A DNA stretch of 28,009 nt. It comes from Leyella stercorea. Lineage in GTDB: Bacteria > Bacteroidota > Bacteroidia > Bacteroidales > Bacteroidaceae. Below, one piece after another: positions 14,104 through 22,601 of the stretch. The stretch covers positions 1 to 28,009 of the forward strand of contig NZ_JAHQUY010000043.1 of assembly GCF_019052365.1 (NCBI RefSeq), in the 5' to 3' direction. The position numbers and the translations under genes were made by a program. Below the pieces are notes generated by a model. The model saw only the letters and a list, made by a program, of their open reading frames with translations, made no database searches and had not been told where the DNA came from. Within the stretch, counting starts at the first letter, position 1. The number at the start of each line of letters is the position of its first letter.

Positions 14104-16644
14104 TCAGTTTTCGTTCTCGTTATCTTCACCATTCCCTCTGTTAGGGTCTGCATTCTCTCTCCATCGCTCGTAGCACTCTTCAATGAGTGTCCTTCTGCGA
14201 CCTTGGTCTGCGTCGATTGAAGGAAGAATGTCCTTCAGCACGTCAATGATGCTGCGCTTGTAGTGCATCATTTTTTCTAATGATACCAAGTCGGCGTAAA
14301 TCTTGGTGATACGGCTATCTACTTCACGGGCTATCTCCAGACGGTCGCTCGACCAGAGCAGGTGTATTACATCGTCATTGTCGGCGGTCTGGGTTGCCTC
14401 GCTCTTGGCATATTCTGTGGTGATGCTGCACGACGGGAACTCCTGGGCTATCTCCGAGATACGGCTGTTCACCTGCCTCGTCTTCTCCTCGTCAGAGGCA
14501 TTCGGGTCAAGGGTCAGCACATCCACCACCTGTGTGTCGGTGTATTCCGAGGTCAGCTCCCACGATATTTGCAGTATCGCACGGTGTATCTTGATGCCAA
14601 GGAAGTACTTGGGCTTCCTTGCAATGGACAGTGTCGCCTTGAAGGTGATAATGCCGTTGATGTTGGGCATGGTGGCAGTTCGGACGTAGGTGTAGCCGTT
14701 CCACGAACCGGCACCTTGCCACGTGAGATTGTAGGCTGACTTCACATCCTGCATGATGGCAGGGATGCGGTAGTAGTCATCGGTGGAGGTGGCATTGTCG
14801 TTAGCCGCCTCGCTCTTGGCATTCTGTATGTCTGCCAACTGCTGCTGCCATGTCGCCAATTCCTTCTTCAGGTTGTCTATCTTCGTCTTGTTGACATTAT
14901 GTTGCTGCCGCAAGGCAGGGGCTTCCTCCACAGAGGCATTGGCTATCTGCGTGAGCAGGTTCCTGTTCTCTGTCTCCAACTGGCTTATCTGCGCCTCCAA
15001 CAGGGCTATCTTGCTATTCGCCTCACGTTCCTTCTCGTCCAGTTCCGATAGGTCGAGATTATTTTCTGATACGCTTGTCCTCATGGCGCATTCCTTGCTG
15101 TGGGCATTGAGCGAACCGCCGCACTCACGGCACTTGTACTGCGTGCTGCCCTGTCCGAGGGTGACACCGTCCGAACAGGTGACGCTGATGGTCACGCTCT
15201 CCACGCCCTTCAGTTTGGCGGCATCGGTGGCTTGATAGTAACGGCGTGCGTCACTGCCGATGTAATAGACATAGCCCTCCTCGTTGTCGTTATACTCCGA
15301 GAGACGTGCCTGCAACTGACGCTTGAAGGTATTCAAGTCCATGCTGTAGGAGTCGAAGACATCCTCATACACCTCTTCCACGTTGTTCCAGCTCTTGGTA
15401 ACGTGTATCTCGTAGGCGTAGGCCTTCTTGGTCTGCTTGCCGCCACGGCTGATGATGTACGACGACATCCAATAGTTCATCGTATAGGTGAAGCCGTCGC
15501 TCTGGGCGTTGAGCTGCTGCACACGGCTGCGGCTCCATCCGGCATGGTTCTCCGAGTTGGCCAGTATCTGCTCTCGCTGCGTGCTGTTAGGGTAGAAGTT
15601 GGGGTCGGAGGTGTTGATACGATACCAATGGTCACCGTTCAGAATACTGTTGTCATCGGTCGGCGGATAGTAGTCACAGAGGCTTACGCTGCCTTGGTCT
15701 CGTCGGGCAATGTACCAACGCTGTGTATAGTAGTTGCCCTGCGTCTCGCTCAGATAGTCTGTCATCCACGAGGTGATGTTGTAGTTGGAGAGGTCGAAGA
15801 GGGCTGCCACGTTGTCCTCGCCACCCACCAGACTAAGGAGTGTGCTGCCGATGCCGTTCTCTGCCTGTTCATAGAGGTCATGGTAGTTGTCATAGATGTC
15901 GATGATTTTACTCACCTTGCCATTGAAAAGGTCGTTGAAGGCACTCTGCTGCAAGAGTGCGCCTGATGCCCCGTTGATACCTGCCGTCGCCAACGATGCT
16001 CCCATATTGTAAAGCGTCTCGATGTCGGCGGTGAGGTTCTCCACGGTGAAGTTGCCGGGCACACTGGCGATGTCATCCAACAGCTGTTGCCAATCTACAT
16101 TGCCTATCTCCGAGAGTTTGAGGATGGCGGCTATCTCTTGGTTGATTTCCAAGAACTGAATGTCGGCAAAGGTCAAGCTACTGTTGGTCACGACACTCTC
16201 AAACTGCATACACAGCGACTTTGTGTCGGCGCATATCTTCATCAGGTAACTGCCCCAGTAGAGGGCGGTCTGCGGACTTTTCAGCATCATTCCTGCCACC
16301 GTCCATATCTTGGGCATAATCTTGTTCGCCACCATATTGTGGATGCGGCGGTAATAGTAGTTCTCCGTGCTACTGCTCCAAATGCCGAGGTCGGTGAATG
16401 CCTTGCGCTCCAAGAACTTGGCAGCGAAGATGCCGGCAGTGGCAACCTCTGCGGCATTGTAGTGCTTCAAGATTTCGCCCACCTGCTCGTTATAATAGCT
16501 CTCTGCCATAGCTCCAGCACCGAATGCGGCAGCCATGGCGGCAACGATCTGCTTGTCGTAGTTCACGCTGTAATACTGCGCATGAACCCTTCCCACGACA
16601 AGTGTAAGACACATATATATTATAATAAGGTATAAACGTCTCAT
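14104..16644 (-). CDS. Large secreted 846-aa protein with zinc-binding motif and coiled coil
   Basis: No family recognised. Residues 1-22 are a signal peptide ending VHA. Residues 30-290 are helical and alanine-rich. Residues 300-480 are a beta/aromatic region (many Tyr and Trp). A Cys/His cluster C505-x2-C508-x6-H515-x3-C519 looks like a zinc-binding knuckle. Residues about 533-612 form a strong heptad coiled coil (DEKEREANSKIALLEAQIS...). A second globular region spans 620-760, and the tail is charged. It is transcribed directly after traG and followed by two smaller secreted proteins. This suggests a large periplasmic or surface component of the transfer apparatus. Seven 16-bp repeats begin 4 bp upstream of its start codon. 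Confidence 0.75.
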   Translation of the reverse strand: MRRLYLIIIYMCLTLVVGRVHAQYYSVNYDKQIVAAMAAAFGAGAMAESYYNEQVGEILKHYNAAEVATAGIFAAKFLERKAFTDLGIWSSSTENYYYRRIHNMVANKIMPKIWTVAGMMLKSPQTALYWGSYLMKICADTKSLCMQFESVVTNSSLTFADIQFLEINQEIAAILKLSEIGNVDWQQLLDDIASVPGNFTVENLTADIETLYNMGASLATAGINGASGALLQQSAFNDLFNGKVSKIIDIYDNYHDLYEQAENGIGSTLLSLVGGEDNVAALFDLSNYNITSWMTDYLSETQGNYYTQRWYIARRDQGSVSLCDYYPPTDDNSILNGDHWYRINTSDPNFYPNSTQREQILANSENHAGWSRSRVQQLNAQSDGFTYTMNYWMSSYIISRGGKQTKKAYAYEIHVTKSWNNVEEVYEDVFDSYSMDLNTFKRQLQARLSEYNDNEEGYVYYIGSDARRYYQATDAAKLKGVESVTISVTCSDGVTLGQGSTQYKCRECGGSLNAHSKECAMRTSVSENNLDLSELDEKEREANSKIALLEAQISQLETENRNLLTQIANASVEEAPALRQQHNVNKTKIDNLKKELATWQQQLADIQNAKSEAANDNATSTDDYYRIPAIMQDVKSAYNLTWQGAGSWNGYTYVRTATMPNINGIITFKATLSIARKPKYFLGIKIHRAILQISWELTSEYTDTQVVDVLTLDPNASDEEKTRQVNSRISEIAQEFPSCSITTEYAKSEATQTADNDDVIHLLWSSDRLEIAREVDSRITKIYADLVSLEKMMHYKRSIIDVLKDILPSIDADQGRRRTLIEECYERWRENADPNRGNGEDNENEN

Positions 16645-16647
16645 TGC

Positions 16648-16759
16648 TTCACTACTTTACGTTTTTACTACTTTCAGTTTCTACTATTCCACTACTTTAC
16701 TACTTGTAGTATTTACTATTGGTAGTATTCACTACTAATCGTATTTACTACTAATCGTA
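16648..16759 (-). repeat. Seven phased 16-bp direct repeats upstream of the 846-aa gene
   Basis: Units start at 16648, 16664, 16680, 16696, 16712, 16728 and 16744 without gaps. The plus-strand consensus is tttactact followed by a variable core and usually gta; the last two units (ttcactactaatcgta and tttactactaatcgta) differ at one base. A partial eighth unit (aatactac) follows. The array ends 3 bp from the start codon at 16644, so on the mRNA it is the 5' leader, read as repeated agtagtaaa. It could be an operator array, an iteron-like binding site or a translation-control leader. Confidence 0.8.
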
Positions 16760-16769
16760 AATACTACCC

Positions 16770-16802
16770 AGCCACCGTTCCCGAAAGTTTTGCTTTCGGG
16801 CA
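16770..16802 (-). repeat. 33-nt conserved hairpin, copy 2 (downstream of traG)
   Basis: It has the same length and flank (agccaccgtt) as the copy at 7471-7503. Its 8-bp stem is cccgaaag/ctttcggg with a 5-nt loop. Relative to copy 1, two stem pairs are exchanged (C:G to A:T and A:T to G:C) with pairing kept. It lies 62 bp past the traG stop, just before the 16-bp repeat array, so it marks the boundary between traG and the next gene group. Confidence 0.72.
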
Positions 16803-16864
16803 TCTGGGCTTTACGTCTATTCCGGGATTTCCGTTTCCATCAATCAGCCCCCGTGCTCGCCGTG

Positions 16865-19570
16865 TCAGCGGCGAGTGGCTCCATCGTCCGTCAAATTGAG
16901 CACATGCCCCGCCTCATTGACCTTCTGCGCAAATGCCAACGACTTCCCGATGCCACTGGCATCCCAATCTCTGCAATACCGCTCGATAGCCTCCTGATGT
17001 CTGCACTTCAGTTCATGCTTATAGAGTTTCAATGCCTCCTTCTCAGCTCGCTCGGTGGTGTAGGTCATATAGCACTCGTGCGGCTCCTCCACACCATACA
17101 CTCCGCTCGTCGATCCACGTCGGATAAACACCTCACGGAAGAAACTTCTTCCCTCCTTGTTATCCAAGCGGTTGACAGTGAATATCTTCTTGCAATCCAC
17201 ATCCGTCAATCCTAATATCGCCTTGATCTCGTCGAATCGCTCACGAAATTTGCTTTGGTCGAGCAGCATCACCACGTCGGAGTTGTTGATGATGGCTTCC
17301 TTCACGATGGGACTGCCGATGATGTCCTGTATCTCCTGTGTCACTACGCCCACGCTCGCCCAGAACTTTCGGGCTGTCTTGTATAGGTACTTGATGTACT
17401 CGGCCATCAGCGGCGAGGCGATGGCTTTCCATGCCTCCTCGATGACAAGGCACTTGCGGTTCTTCTTCAGGCGCATCTTCTGCAGGAACACGTCCATGAT
17501 GATGAGCGTCACGATGGGGAAGAGCTGCTTGTTCTCCTTGATGGCATCCACCTCGAAGACGATGAAGGTCTCGTCGAACAAGGTGCTATCCACGTTCTCG
17601 TTGAGAATCTTGTCGTACTTGCCGCCACGGTAGAAGTTTTGGAGCATATAGGCGAAGTTGTCGCAGTCGATGGTGGTGATGTTGTTCTCGATGCAGATCT
17701 GGTCGAGACGCTCACAGGCGAACTCATAGAATGAGTCGAAGGAGAGGGTCTTCACGCTCAATGCCATGCGCCGTTCCTCCAGTCCCTTGATGAGTTTCTC
17801 CACCTTGTCGTGTATCTGCGTCAGCTCCGTGCCGCGCCGCTTCTCCATGGTGGAGAGGTTTTTTCTCAGTGTCTCCTTCTGTGAGGAAGGATAGGGCTGC
17901 ACACCGTTGAAATAGAAATCGTAATACTCCGTCACCAACTGCTCCACGACACGGAACTCCAGTTCGGGTATCTGCGTCTCCGAGCCTTTCCATATCAGCA
18001 GTATCAGGTTCTTCAGGAAGTCTATCTTCTCAATGTTCAGCTCCCGCTTGCTGATGTTGAAGGGGTTCATGGTGATGGGCTTGTCCTCCGTATAGGCGAT
18101 GTACTTGCCGCCCACATACTCGCAGAGTCCCTCATACGAGTTACCCGTATCGACCATGACGATGTCGGTGTTCTGCTCCCACAACTGACGCACCACGCTG
18201 TTCATGTGGAACGACTTGCCGCTGCCCGAAGGACCCAAACAAAAAAAGTTCGAGTTGTCGGTCAGCTTCTCCTTTCCCTCCTTTCCTGTGATGTCGATGG
18301 CTACGGGCACACCTTGGCGGTCGGTATAGTATATCTTCAGCGGGGTGTCCTCATTATGCACGATGCGCTCCTTGTACATCAGACAGGTGGCGGCATCGCC
18401 GAGGGTGAGGAATCGGTCGTAGTCGGCATTCATGCCATAGCAGTTGCCGGGGAAAGAGTTGACGAACAGCTCCAACTGGTTGTAGGCCCGCTTGCTGATG
18501 TGGATGCCCATGCGCGAGAAGGAGTTTTCGAGATGGTTGGTGCATTTCTGTATGTCGGTGTCGCCGCTCACTGCCACCACGAGGTTGTAGTGGGTATAGA
18601 CGAGCTGCTTGCTCTCACGGGCTATCACCTCCTGCACACGCTTGATGTCCTCTACAGCCATCAGGTTGCTGGGGTTGGGCATGGAGGCATGGCGGTTTTT
18701 CTTCTTGTCGAGTAGGGCAAGCTCACGCTTCTGGTTGGGCACGAACACCATCTGGTTGAACACCACGCAGTCGGCTCCGGGCACGCTATCGACGATGCTC
18801 ACGAGATCAACGGGCATACTGGTGTTGTTCACCTCGATATTTGCGTAGGGACGGATGACCGACGGCAAGTTGGCATAATCCACATCCACAAGGCTATACA
18901 CCTTGCAGCTACGGTCCCCCATGCCGATGGTCTCGTCATCGACCTTGAAGTTGGTCATCGACACCACCTTGTCACGGAAGTTCATGGAGAAGAAACGGTC
19001 CACATACTCGCAGGCTTCCGTTTTGCCGAGGAATCGGGACTTCACGCCGGCATCCCTCAGCTGGTCGTGCACCTTGCGTATCTTCACCAAGAAGTCACGC
19101 CATTTCTTGTTGTCGAACGACATCAGACGGCTCTTCTTGTTCTCCTGTGTGATGGTGAGGTAGCAGACGCTGTCGGTAAAGGGTCTGCCGTTGAAATAGC
19201 GGAAGTAACTCTCGCTCAGGAACTCATGATTTCCACCGTTCTCTTCCTTGAATGCCTTCCTCACAAACACGTCCTGCTTGTGCAGCGCATAGCCTTCGCC
19301 CAAGGTCTGGGCAAGGGCGGCGAAGAGGTGGGTGAACTCATAGTAGGCCTCGATGTTGGCGGAATACTTCTGCACAGGGTTCTCCATCTTCAGAACAGCG
19401 GAGTATTCGCCCGTCTTGGTATAGAGCACGCCGATGCCATCCACTTCCTCGATGGAGAAGTAGATGTCCTGGAAGATGCGCTTGCGCTTCCCTCCCGTGC
19501 CGAATGCCTTGACACTGATGGCCATGCCCACGCAGATGGCTGAGAATATGAGTATGATGTATAGGGTCAT
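16865..19570 (-). CDS. traG: Conjugation ATPase TraG (VirB4 family)
   Basis: A 901-residue cytoplasmic ATPase that would power assembly of the type IV channel. Residues 1-22 are an N-terminal hydrophobic segment, followed by the TraG N-terminal domain (IFQDIYFSIEEVDGIGVLYTKTGEYSAVL). Walker A is GPSGSGKS at 446-453 and Walker B is CLVIEEAW at 707-714, followed by YLYKTARKFWASVGVVTQEIQDI at about 726-748, typical of VirB4 proteins. Length is about standard for Bacteroidetes TraG. The start at 19570 lies 122 bp after traF, with a weak stem-loop in the gap. Confidence 0.95.
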   Translation of the reverse strand: MTLYIILIFSAICVGMAISVKAFGTGGKRKRIFQDIYFSIEEVDGIGVLYTKTGEYSAVLKMENPVQKYSANIEAYYEFTHLFAALAQTLGEGYALHKQDVFVRKAFKEENGGNHEFLSESYFRYFNGRPFTDSVCYLTITQENKKSRLMSFDNKKWRDFLVKIRKVHDQLRDAGVKSRFLGKTEACEYVDRFFSMNFRDKVVSMTNFKVDDETIGMGDRSCKVYSLVDVDYANLPSVIRPYANIEVNNTSMPVDLVSIVDSVPGADCVVFNQMVFVPNQKRELALLDKKKNRHASMPNPSNLMAVEDIKRVQEVIARESKQLVYTHYNLVVAVSGDTDIQKCTNHLENSFSRMGIHISKRAYNQLELFVNSFPGNCYGMNADYDRFLTLGDAATCLMYKERIVHNEDTPLKIYYTDRQGVPVAIDITGKEGKEKLTDNSNFFCLGPSGSGKSFHMNSVVRQLWEQNTDIVMVDTGNSYEGLCEYVGGKYIAYTEDKPITMNPFNISKRELNIEKIDFLKNLILLIWKGSETQIPELEFRVVEQLVTEYYDFYFNGVQPYPSSQKETLRKNLSTMEKRRGTELTQIHDKVEKLIKGLEERRMALSVKTLSFDSFYEFACERLDQICIENNITTIDCDNFAYMLQNFYRGGKYDKILNENVDSTLFDETFIVFEVDAIKENKQLFPIVTLIIMDVFLQKMRLKKNRKCLVIEEAWKAIASPLMAEYIKYLYKTARKFWASVGVVTQEIQDIIGSPIVKEAIINNSDVVMLLDQSKFRERFDEIKAILGLTDVDCKKIFTVNRLDNKEGRSFFREVFIRRGSTSGVYGVEEPHECYMTYTTERAEKEALKLYKHELKCRHQEAIERYCRDWDASGIGKSLAFAQKVNEAGHVLNLTDDGATRR

Positions 19571-19597
19571 TGTTCTTTTTCTTTTTTAATCGCAAAA

Positions 19598-19634
19598 AGG
19601 CGGGCGCACCCTCATGCGTGATGCCCCCACCTCC
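19598..19634 (-). repeat. Weak stem-loop in the traF-traG gap
   Basis: On the minus strand, ggaggtggg leads into gggc...gccc and cacgc/gggtg-like pairing across about 35 nt. Its opening ggaggtg and position in a gap between tra genes recall the ggaggtgcg palindromes, but the central part differs. A diverged family member is possible. Confidence 0.3.
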
Positions 19635-19692
19635 ATTCACTTACAATCATTGATAGCTTTCCACTTGGACATAATGGATTCTCTTTTTTGTT

Positions 19693-19992
19693 TTACACTT
19701 TCTTTGAATAGGCATAGATGAATATGCCGTTGTCACTCTTCTTGCTGTGCAAGCCCTTGCGCTGCTTCATGACGATGAGAACGCCACCGACAGCTACGGC
19801 GAGGACTAGCAGCACGAGTCCTGCCACGAAACCGAAGATGCAGTAGCCGAGGATGAAACCCGCAACGGCTCCTCCTGCGGTGGCTGCCGCCCAGTAGATG
19901 TAGCGTCCCTGCAACCCGAAGAACTCCAATGGACGTTGCAGTCCCTTGAAAATGGGATAATCCGGAAAACGCTCTTGCTTTGTATCTGCCAT
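19693..19992 (-). CDS. traF: Conjugative transposon protein TraF (DUF4133, VirB3-like)
   Basis: A 99-residue inner-membrane protein with the TraF signature YPIFKGLQRPLEFFGLQGRYIYWAA at about 12-36, followed by two closely spaced membrane segments (about 33-52 and 54-76) and a short basic cytoplasmic tail ending FIYAYSKKV. It is the VirB3-like partner of the TraG ATPase. Its normal upstream neighbour, traE, is present only as a 3' remnant 48 bp away. Confidence 0.9.
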   Translation of the reverse strand: MADTKQERFPDYPIFKGLQRPLEFFGLQGRYIYWAAATAGGAVAGFILGYCIFGFVAGLVLLVLAVAVGGVLIVMKQRKGLHSKKSDNGIFIYAYSKKV

Positions 19993-20040
19993 AACTGTCA
20001 GTGTTTTAACGTTCTACATACTCACAATCTCACGCTGCGT

Positions 20041-20136
20041 TTAACCTCCAATGCCGAAGAACAGAGGCAGTGCCTGGGCTGCTGCAATGAGGAAAATACA
20101 TGCGCCGACGACCATCATGATCTTCTTTTTCAAATC
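20041..20136 (-). pseudogene. traE: 3' remnant of traE (DUF4134)
   Basis: Only 31 codons remain in frame before the stop at 20041: DLKKKIMMVVGACIFLIAAA, then QALPLFFGIGG. This is the second membrane segment and C-terminus of TraE (VirB2-like, normally about 100 residues). A stop codon (20137-20139) lies immediately upstream in frame, and no signal peptide or first membrane segment can be found. The sequence turns A+T-rich at this point. A 25-residue peptide could start at the internal ATG pair but would lack the N-terminal half. The break coincides with the edge of the R-M cassette, so insertion or recombination with loss of the 5' part is the simplest explanation. Confidence 0.82.
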
Positions 20137-20486
20137 TTACTGATTGTCCGTAATGTGCTGATAATCAATACTAATTAGGATGACGAAATGACGAAAGAAA
20201 CAAATTAGGAACAGCAAAATCAAGAAACCTCAAAATGAAAGCATGAGAAAACATAAATTAACACTGAAAACAAAGGTAATTTTCCGATTTTGGCATTTGG
20301 AGAAACTCAAAATTAAAGAAATAAACGTATTCAAATAGATATGACATTCGACAAAGAAAATAGAATTTTCCCTGGTGAATATGAAAAAAATCAAATAAAT
20401 TTGTTTTATGACATACAATATAATGAATAAAGTATCGTTTTATAGATATATAATTTGTATCTTTGTCCACAAACAATGGTTGAATT
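20137..20486. other. 350-bp A+T-rich intergenic region at the left edge of the R-M cassette
   Basis: No convincing gene on either strand; the short open frames here are low-complexity. The string aattagga occurs twice (about 20174 and 20206). A plus-strand promoter for the R-M operon lies at its right end. On the minus strand, taccttttg-like DNA (TACCTTTG, 20278-20271) fits the TAnnTTTG -7 consensus and points at the traE remnant and traF, but it has no good -33 partner. I found no terminal inverted repeats or target duplication defining the cassette edges. Confidence 0.5.
20458..20473 (+). promoter_or_regulatory. Bacteroidetes-type promoter and possible operator of the R-M operon
   Basis: tatctttg at 20458-20465 matches the TAnnTTTG -7 element, with a T-rich string (gttt, 20437-20440) 17 bp upstream as a poor -33. 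The imperfect palindrome tttgtccacaaa (20462-20473) overlaps it and would suit binding by the Cro/C1-like regulator encoded from 20487. The leader would be only about 15 nt long. Confidence 0.5.
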
Positions 20487-20690
20487 ATGGAAAGAAAAGA
20501 TTTAAATAGAATAAAAATGGTTCTGGTAGAAAAGCATCGTACCAGTAAATGGTTATCTGAACAGTTAGGGAAAGACCCCACAACTGTTTCAAAGTGGTGT
20601 ACAAATCAATCTCAACCAACATTAGAAATTTTGCTTCGAATAGCAGAACTTCTTGAAGTGAATTATACCGAGTTGGTAAGAGTTGAATAA
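20487..20690 (+). CDS. Small Cro/C1-type HTH regulator (controller-like)
   Basis: A 67-residue XRE-family protein that is essentially one helix-turn-helix domain: KWLSEQLGKDPTTVSKWCTNQSQPTLEILLRIAELLEV at about 22-59. It is the first gene of the plus-strand operon, 29 bp before the methyltransferase. Small proteins of this type often control the order of expression in type II R-M systems (C-proteins) by binding a palindrome at their own promoter. A fitting palindrome overlaps the -7 element. The controller role is inferred from context. Confidence 0.85.
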   Translation: MERKDLNRIKMVLVEKHRTSKWLSEQLGKDPTTVSKWCTNQSQPTLEILLRIAELLEVNYTELVRVE

Positions 20691-20719
20691 CAGAATTTGA
20701 TAAATGGCAAAATATAATT

Positions 20720-22594
20720 ATGTCTGAAAAGAAAGAGTTTATTTCAACCCGAAAGGGTATTACATATCTTGATTTGTTTGCTGGGGCTGGTGGCTTCAGT
20801 GAGGGCTTCATGCAAGCCTATACGGATGACAAGTATTACGATTTTCGTTTAGCAAGCGATATTAACGAGAATTGTGAGCTTACACATCGTGTTCGTTATA
20901 ATAAGATGCTTGGTCTTGATACTAAATTCATGTGTCAAGATATTATGGAAGATTCTTTTTTACCTAATCTTCTCAAAGAAATAGGTAATCAAGAAATCGA
21001 TGTTGTAACAGGCGGTCCAAGTTGCCAGTCGTTTAGTCTTGCTGGACGTAGAAAGAAGCTGGACAAACGTGATGACTTGTTCTTTCATTACCTAAAGGTA
21101 ATCAAGGCTTTACGTCCAAAATACTTTGTAATGGAGAATGTAAAAGGAATACTAACAAAGGATGAAGGACGAATAAAAGAGAGAATTCTTCGTGAAATCA
21201 GATCTATCGTTGATGATGCGAAAATGAATCAACTCTATGCTTTCTTGGACGATGTGTTGAAACCACAGATGCCAACATCCTTATACTATGCCTTATATAT
21301 TAGGCTTTGTATGGAAACGTCCACTGACAATTGGGACAAGCAGAATGAGATTTTCTTTGAGAATCTTGAGCAACAATTAAAGGATGTAACTAAACATTTG
21401 CCGTATAGTATAAGCAAGAGTGACGAAAGTGTAAATACTATTCGTCATGGTCTTTTGTTGTTAAAAATGAAACAGCAAAGAGATTCTATCCGCAAACAGG
21501 TCATTCAATTAAAAACCAGTGCCCATATTGACAATGACACTTTTATGGATGGCTATAATGCTATAATTGAGACAATATCAGATGAACAGATTCTTGAAAA
21601 GACTTTAGATGCTGTTGACAAAGTGGCAAAAATGGGAGATTGTGCAGATGCTGCGCATTCTTTAAAGAAGTCCTTGGAAATACTGACATCTACTTTTGAT
21701 GAGTGTATAGAATATATCCAAGAGCAACTCGAAGGAAAAACAGACCTTCTCAATCATCTAAATGAAATGATGAAAGAAATTCGGCTTTACAATATCGAAG
21801 AGCCATTTATACTTTTGTCCTCAAACTATGGTGTTCCTCAAAATCGTGAGCGAGTAGTTTTTATTGGTTGCAGAAATGACCAAGAGGTTATTAAAGAGAT
21901 TCCTGCCACCATCAGTGATAGCGAGAAAGTGAAAGTTTATGAAGCACTTTGGGATTTGGATATGATTGGAAATGGCGAAACAGTAACTTCGTATAAGAAG
22001 CCAAAGTTGAACCTGAAATTTGAAGAAACAAAAATTCAAAGAGCTATTCAAGGTGAGCCAGATGAACGTGGACTTTTGTTTTCTGAATGGTCAAGAATTG
22101 GTCGCTTGGGGCATCGATTTACATTCGACAGTGAGCCGTTCTATGTATTGAATATGAACGAGTTGGATAAACCTCAGAAATATCAGCACATGGATTTATT
22201 CAATCACCAAACAAGTCAGCAAAACGAAAAAGTTCGTGAGCGACTGCGAATTATTGCCGCACATGGGGATTATGATGACGCAAAGACTGAACTAAAAAAG
22301 AAAGGACTGGAGTCTCAGAAACGAAACTATGTAGTTTTGAATCCTCTCGGACAAAGTCCTACAGTTTGTACAATGCCAGATGACTTTATTCATTATTCTG
22401 CGTATCGTCCAATGACAGTTCGTGAAATGGCTCGTCTCCAGAGTTTTGACGATTCGTTTGTATTCCAGGGGAAACGTCAGACAGGTGGTAACAATCGACA
22501 AAAAGAGATACCTCAATATACACTTGTAGGTAATGCTGTTCCACCACTAATGGCAAGGGCAATTGCCAATACATTGTTGAAACATATAAAGTAG
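20720..22594 (+). CDS. DNA (cytosine-5) methyltransferase, type II R-M, with large internal insertion
   Basis: A 624-residue C5-MTase. Motif I is DLFAGAGG at 18-25. Motif IV is GGPSCQSFS at 98-106, with catalytic C102 and serine where proline is usual (PSC for PPC). Motif VI is ENV at 139-141, motif VIII QNRERV at 374-379, motif IX RPMTVREMARLQ at 563-574 and motif X GNAVPP at 604-609. The target-recognition region lies between about 385 and 535. Most family members have only about 40 residues between motifs VI and VIII. Here about 215 mostly helical residues (145-360) are inserted. It would protect host DNA from the neighbouring nuclease, whose gene starts 7 bp downstream. Confidence 0.93.
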   Translation: MSEKKEFISTRKGITYLDLFAGAGGFSEGFMQAYTDDKYYDFRLASDINENCELTHRVRYNKMLGLDTKFMCQDIMEDSFLPNLLKEIGNQEIDVVTGGPSCQSFSLAGRRKKLDKRDDLFFHYLKVIKALRPKYFVMENVKGILTKDEGRIKERILREIRSIVDDAKMNQLYAFLDDVLKPQMPTSLYYALYIRLCMETSTDNWDKQNEIFFENLEQQLKDVTKHLPYSISKSDESVNTIRHGLLLLKMKQQRDSIRKQVIQLKTSAHIDNDTFMDGYNAIIETISDEQILEKTLDAVDKVAKMGDCADAAHSLKKSLEILTSTFDECIEYIQEQLEGKTDLLNHLNEMMKEIRLYNIEEPFILLSSNYGVPQNRERVVFIGCRNDQEVIKEIPATISDSEKVKVYEALWDLDMIGNGETVTSYKKPKLNLKFEETKIQRAIQGEPDERGLLFSEWSRIGRLGHRFTFDSEPFYVLNMNELDKPQKYQHMDLFNHQTSQQNEKVRERLRIIAAHGDYDDAKTELKKKGLESQKRNYVVLNPLGQSPTVCTMPDDFIHYSAYRPMTVREMARLQSFDDSFVFQGKRQTGGNNRQKEIPQYTLVGNAVPPLMARAIANTLLKHIK

Positions 22595-22601
22595 AAATCA
22601 C

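Noticed and set aside
15100..15966. 288-codon open frame antisense to the 846-aa gene
   Set aside because: Opposite-strand shadow. The 846-aa frame has a signal peptide, coiled coil and operon spacing; this frame has none of these.
16648..16759. CRISPR-like array
   Set aside because: The units are gapless 16-bp tandem repeats without spacers, and no cas genes are present.
20230..20811. Minus-strand open frames (62, 107 and 108 codons) upstream of and over the HTH and MTase starts
   Set aside because: They are low-complexity Phe/Ile/Leu-rich translations of A+T-rich DNA and overlap the clearly real plus-strand HTH and MTase genes.
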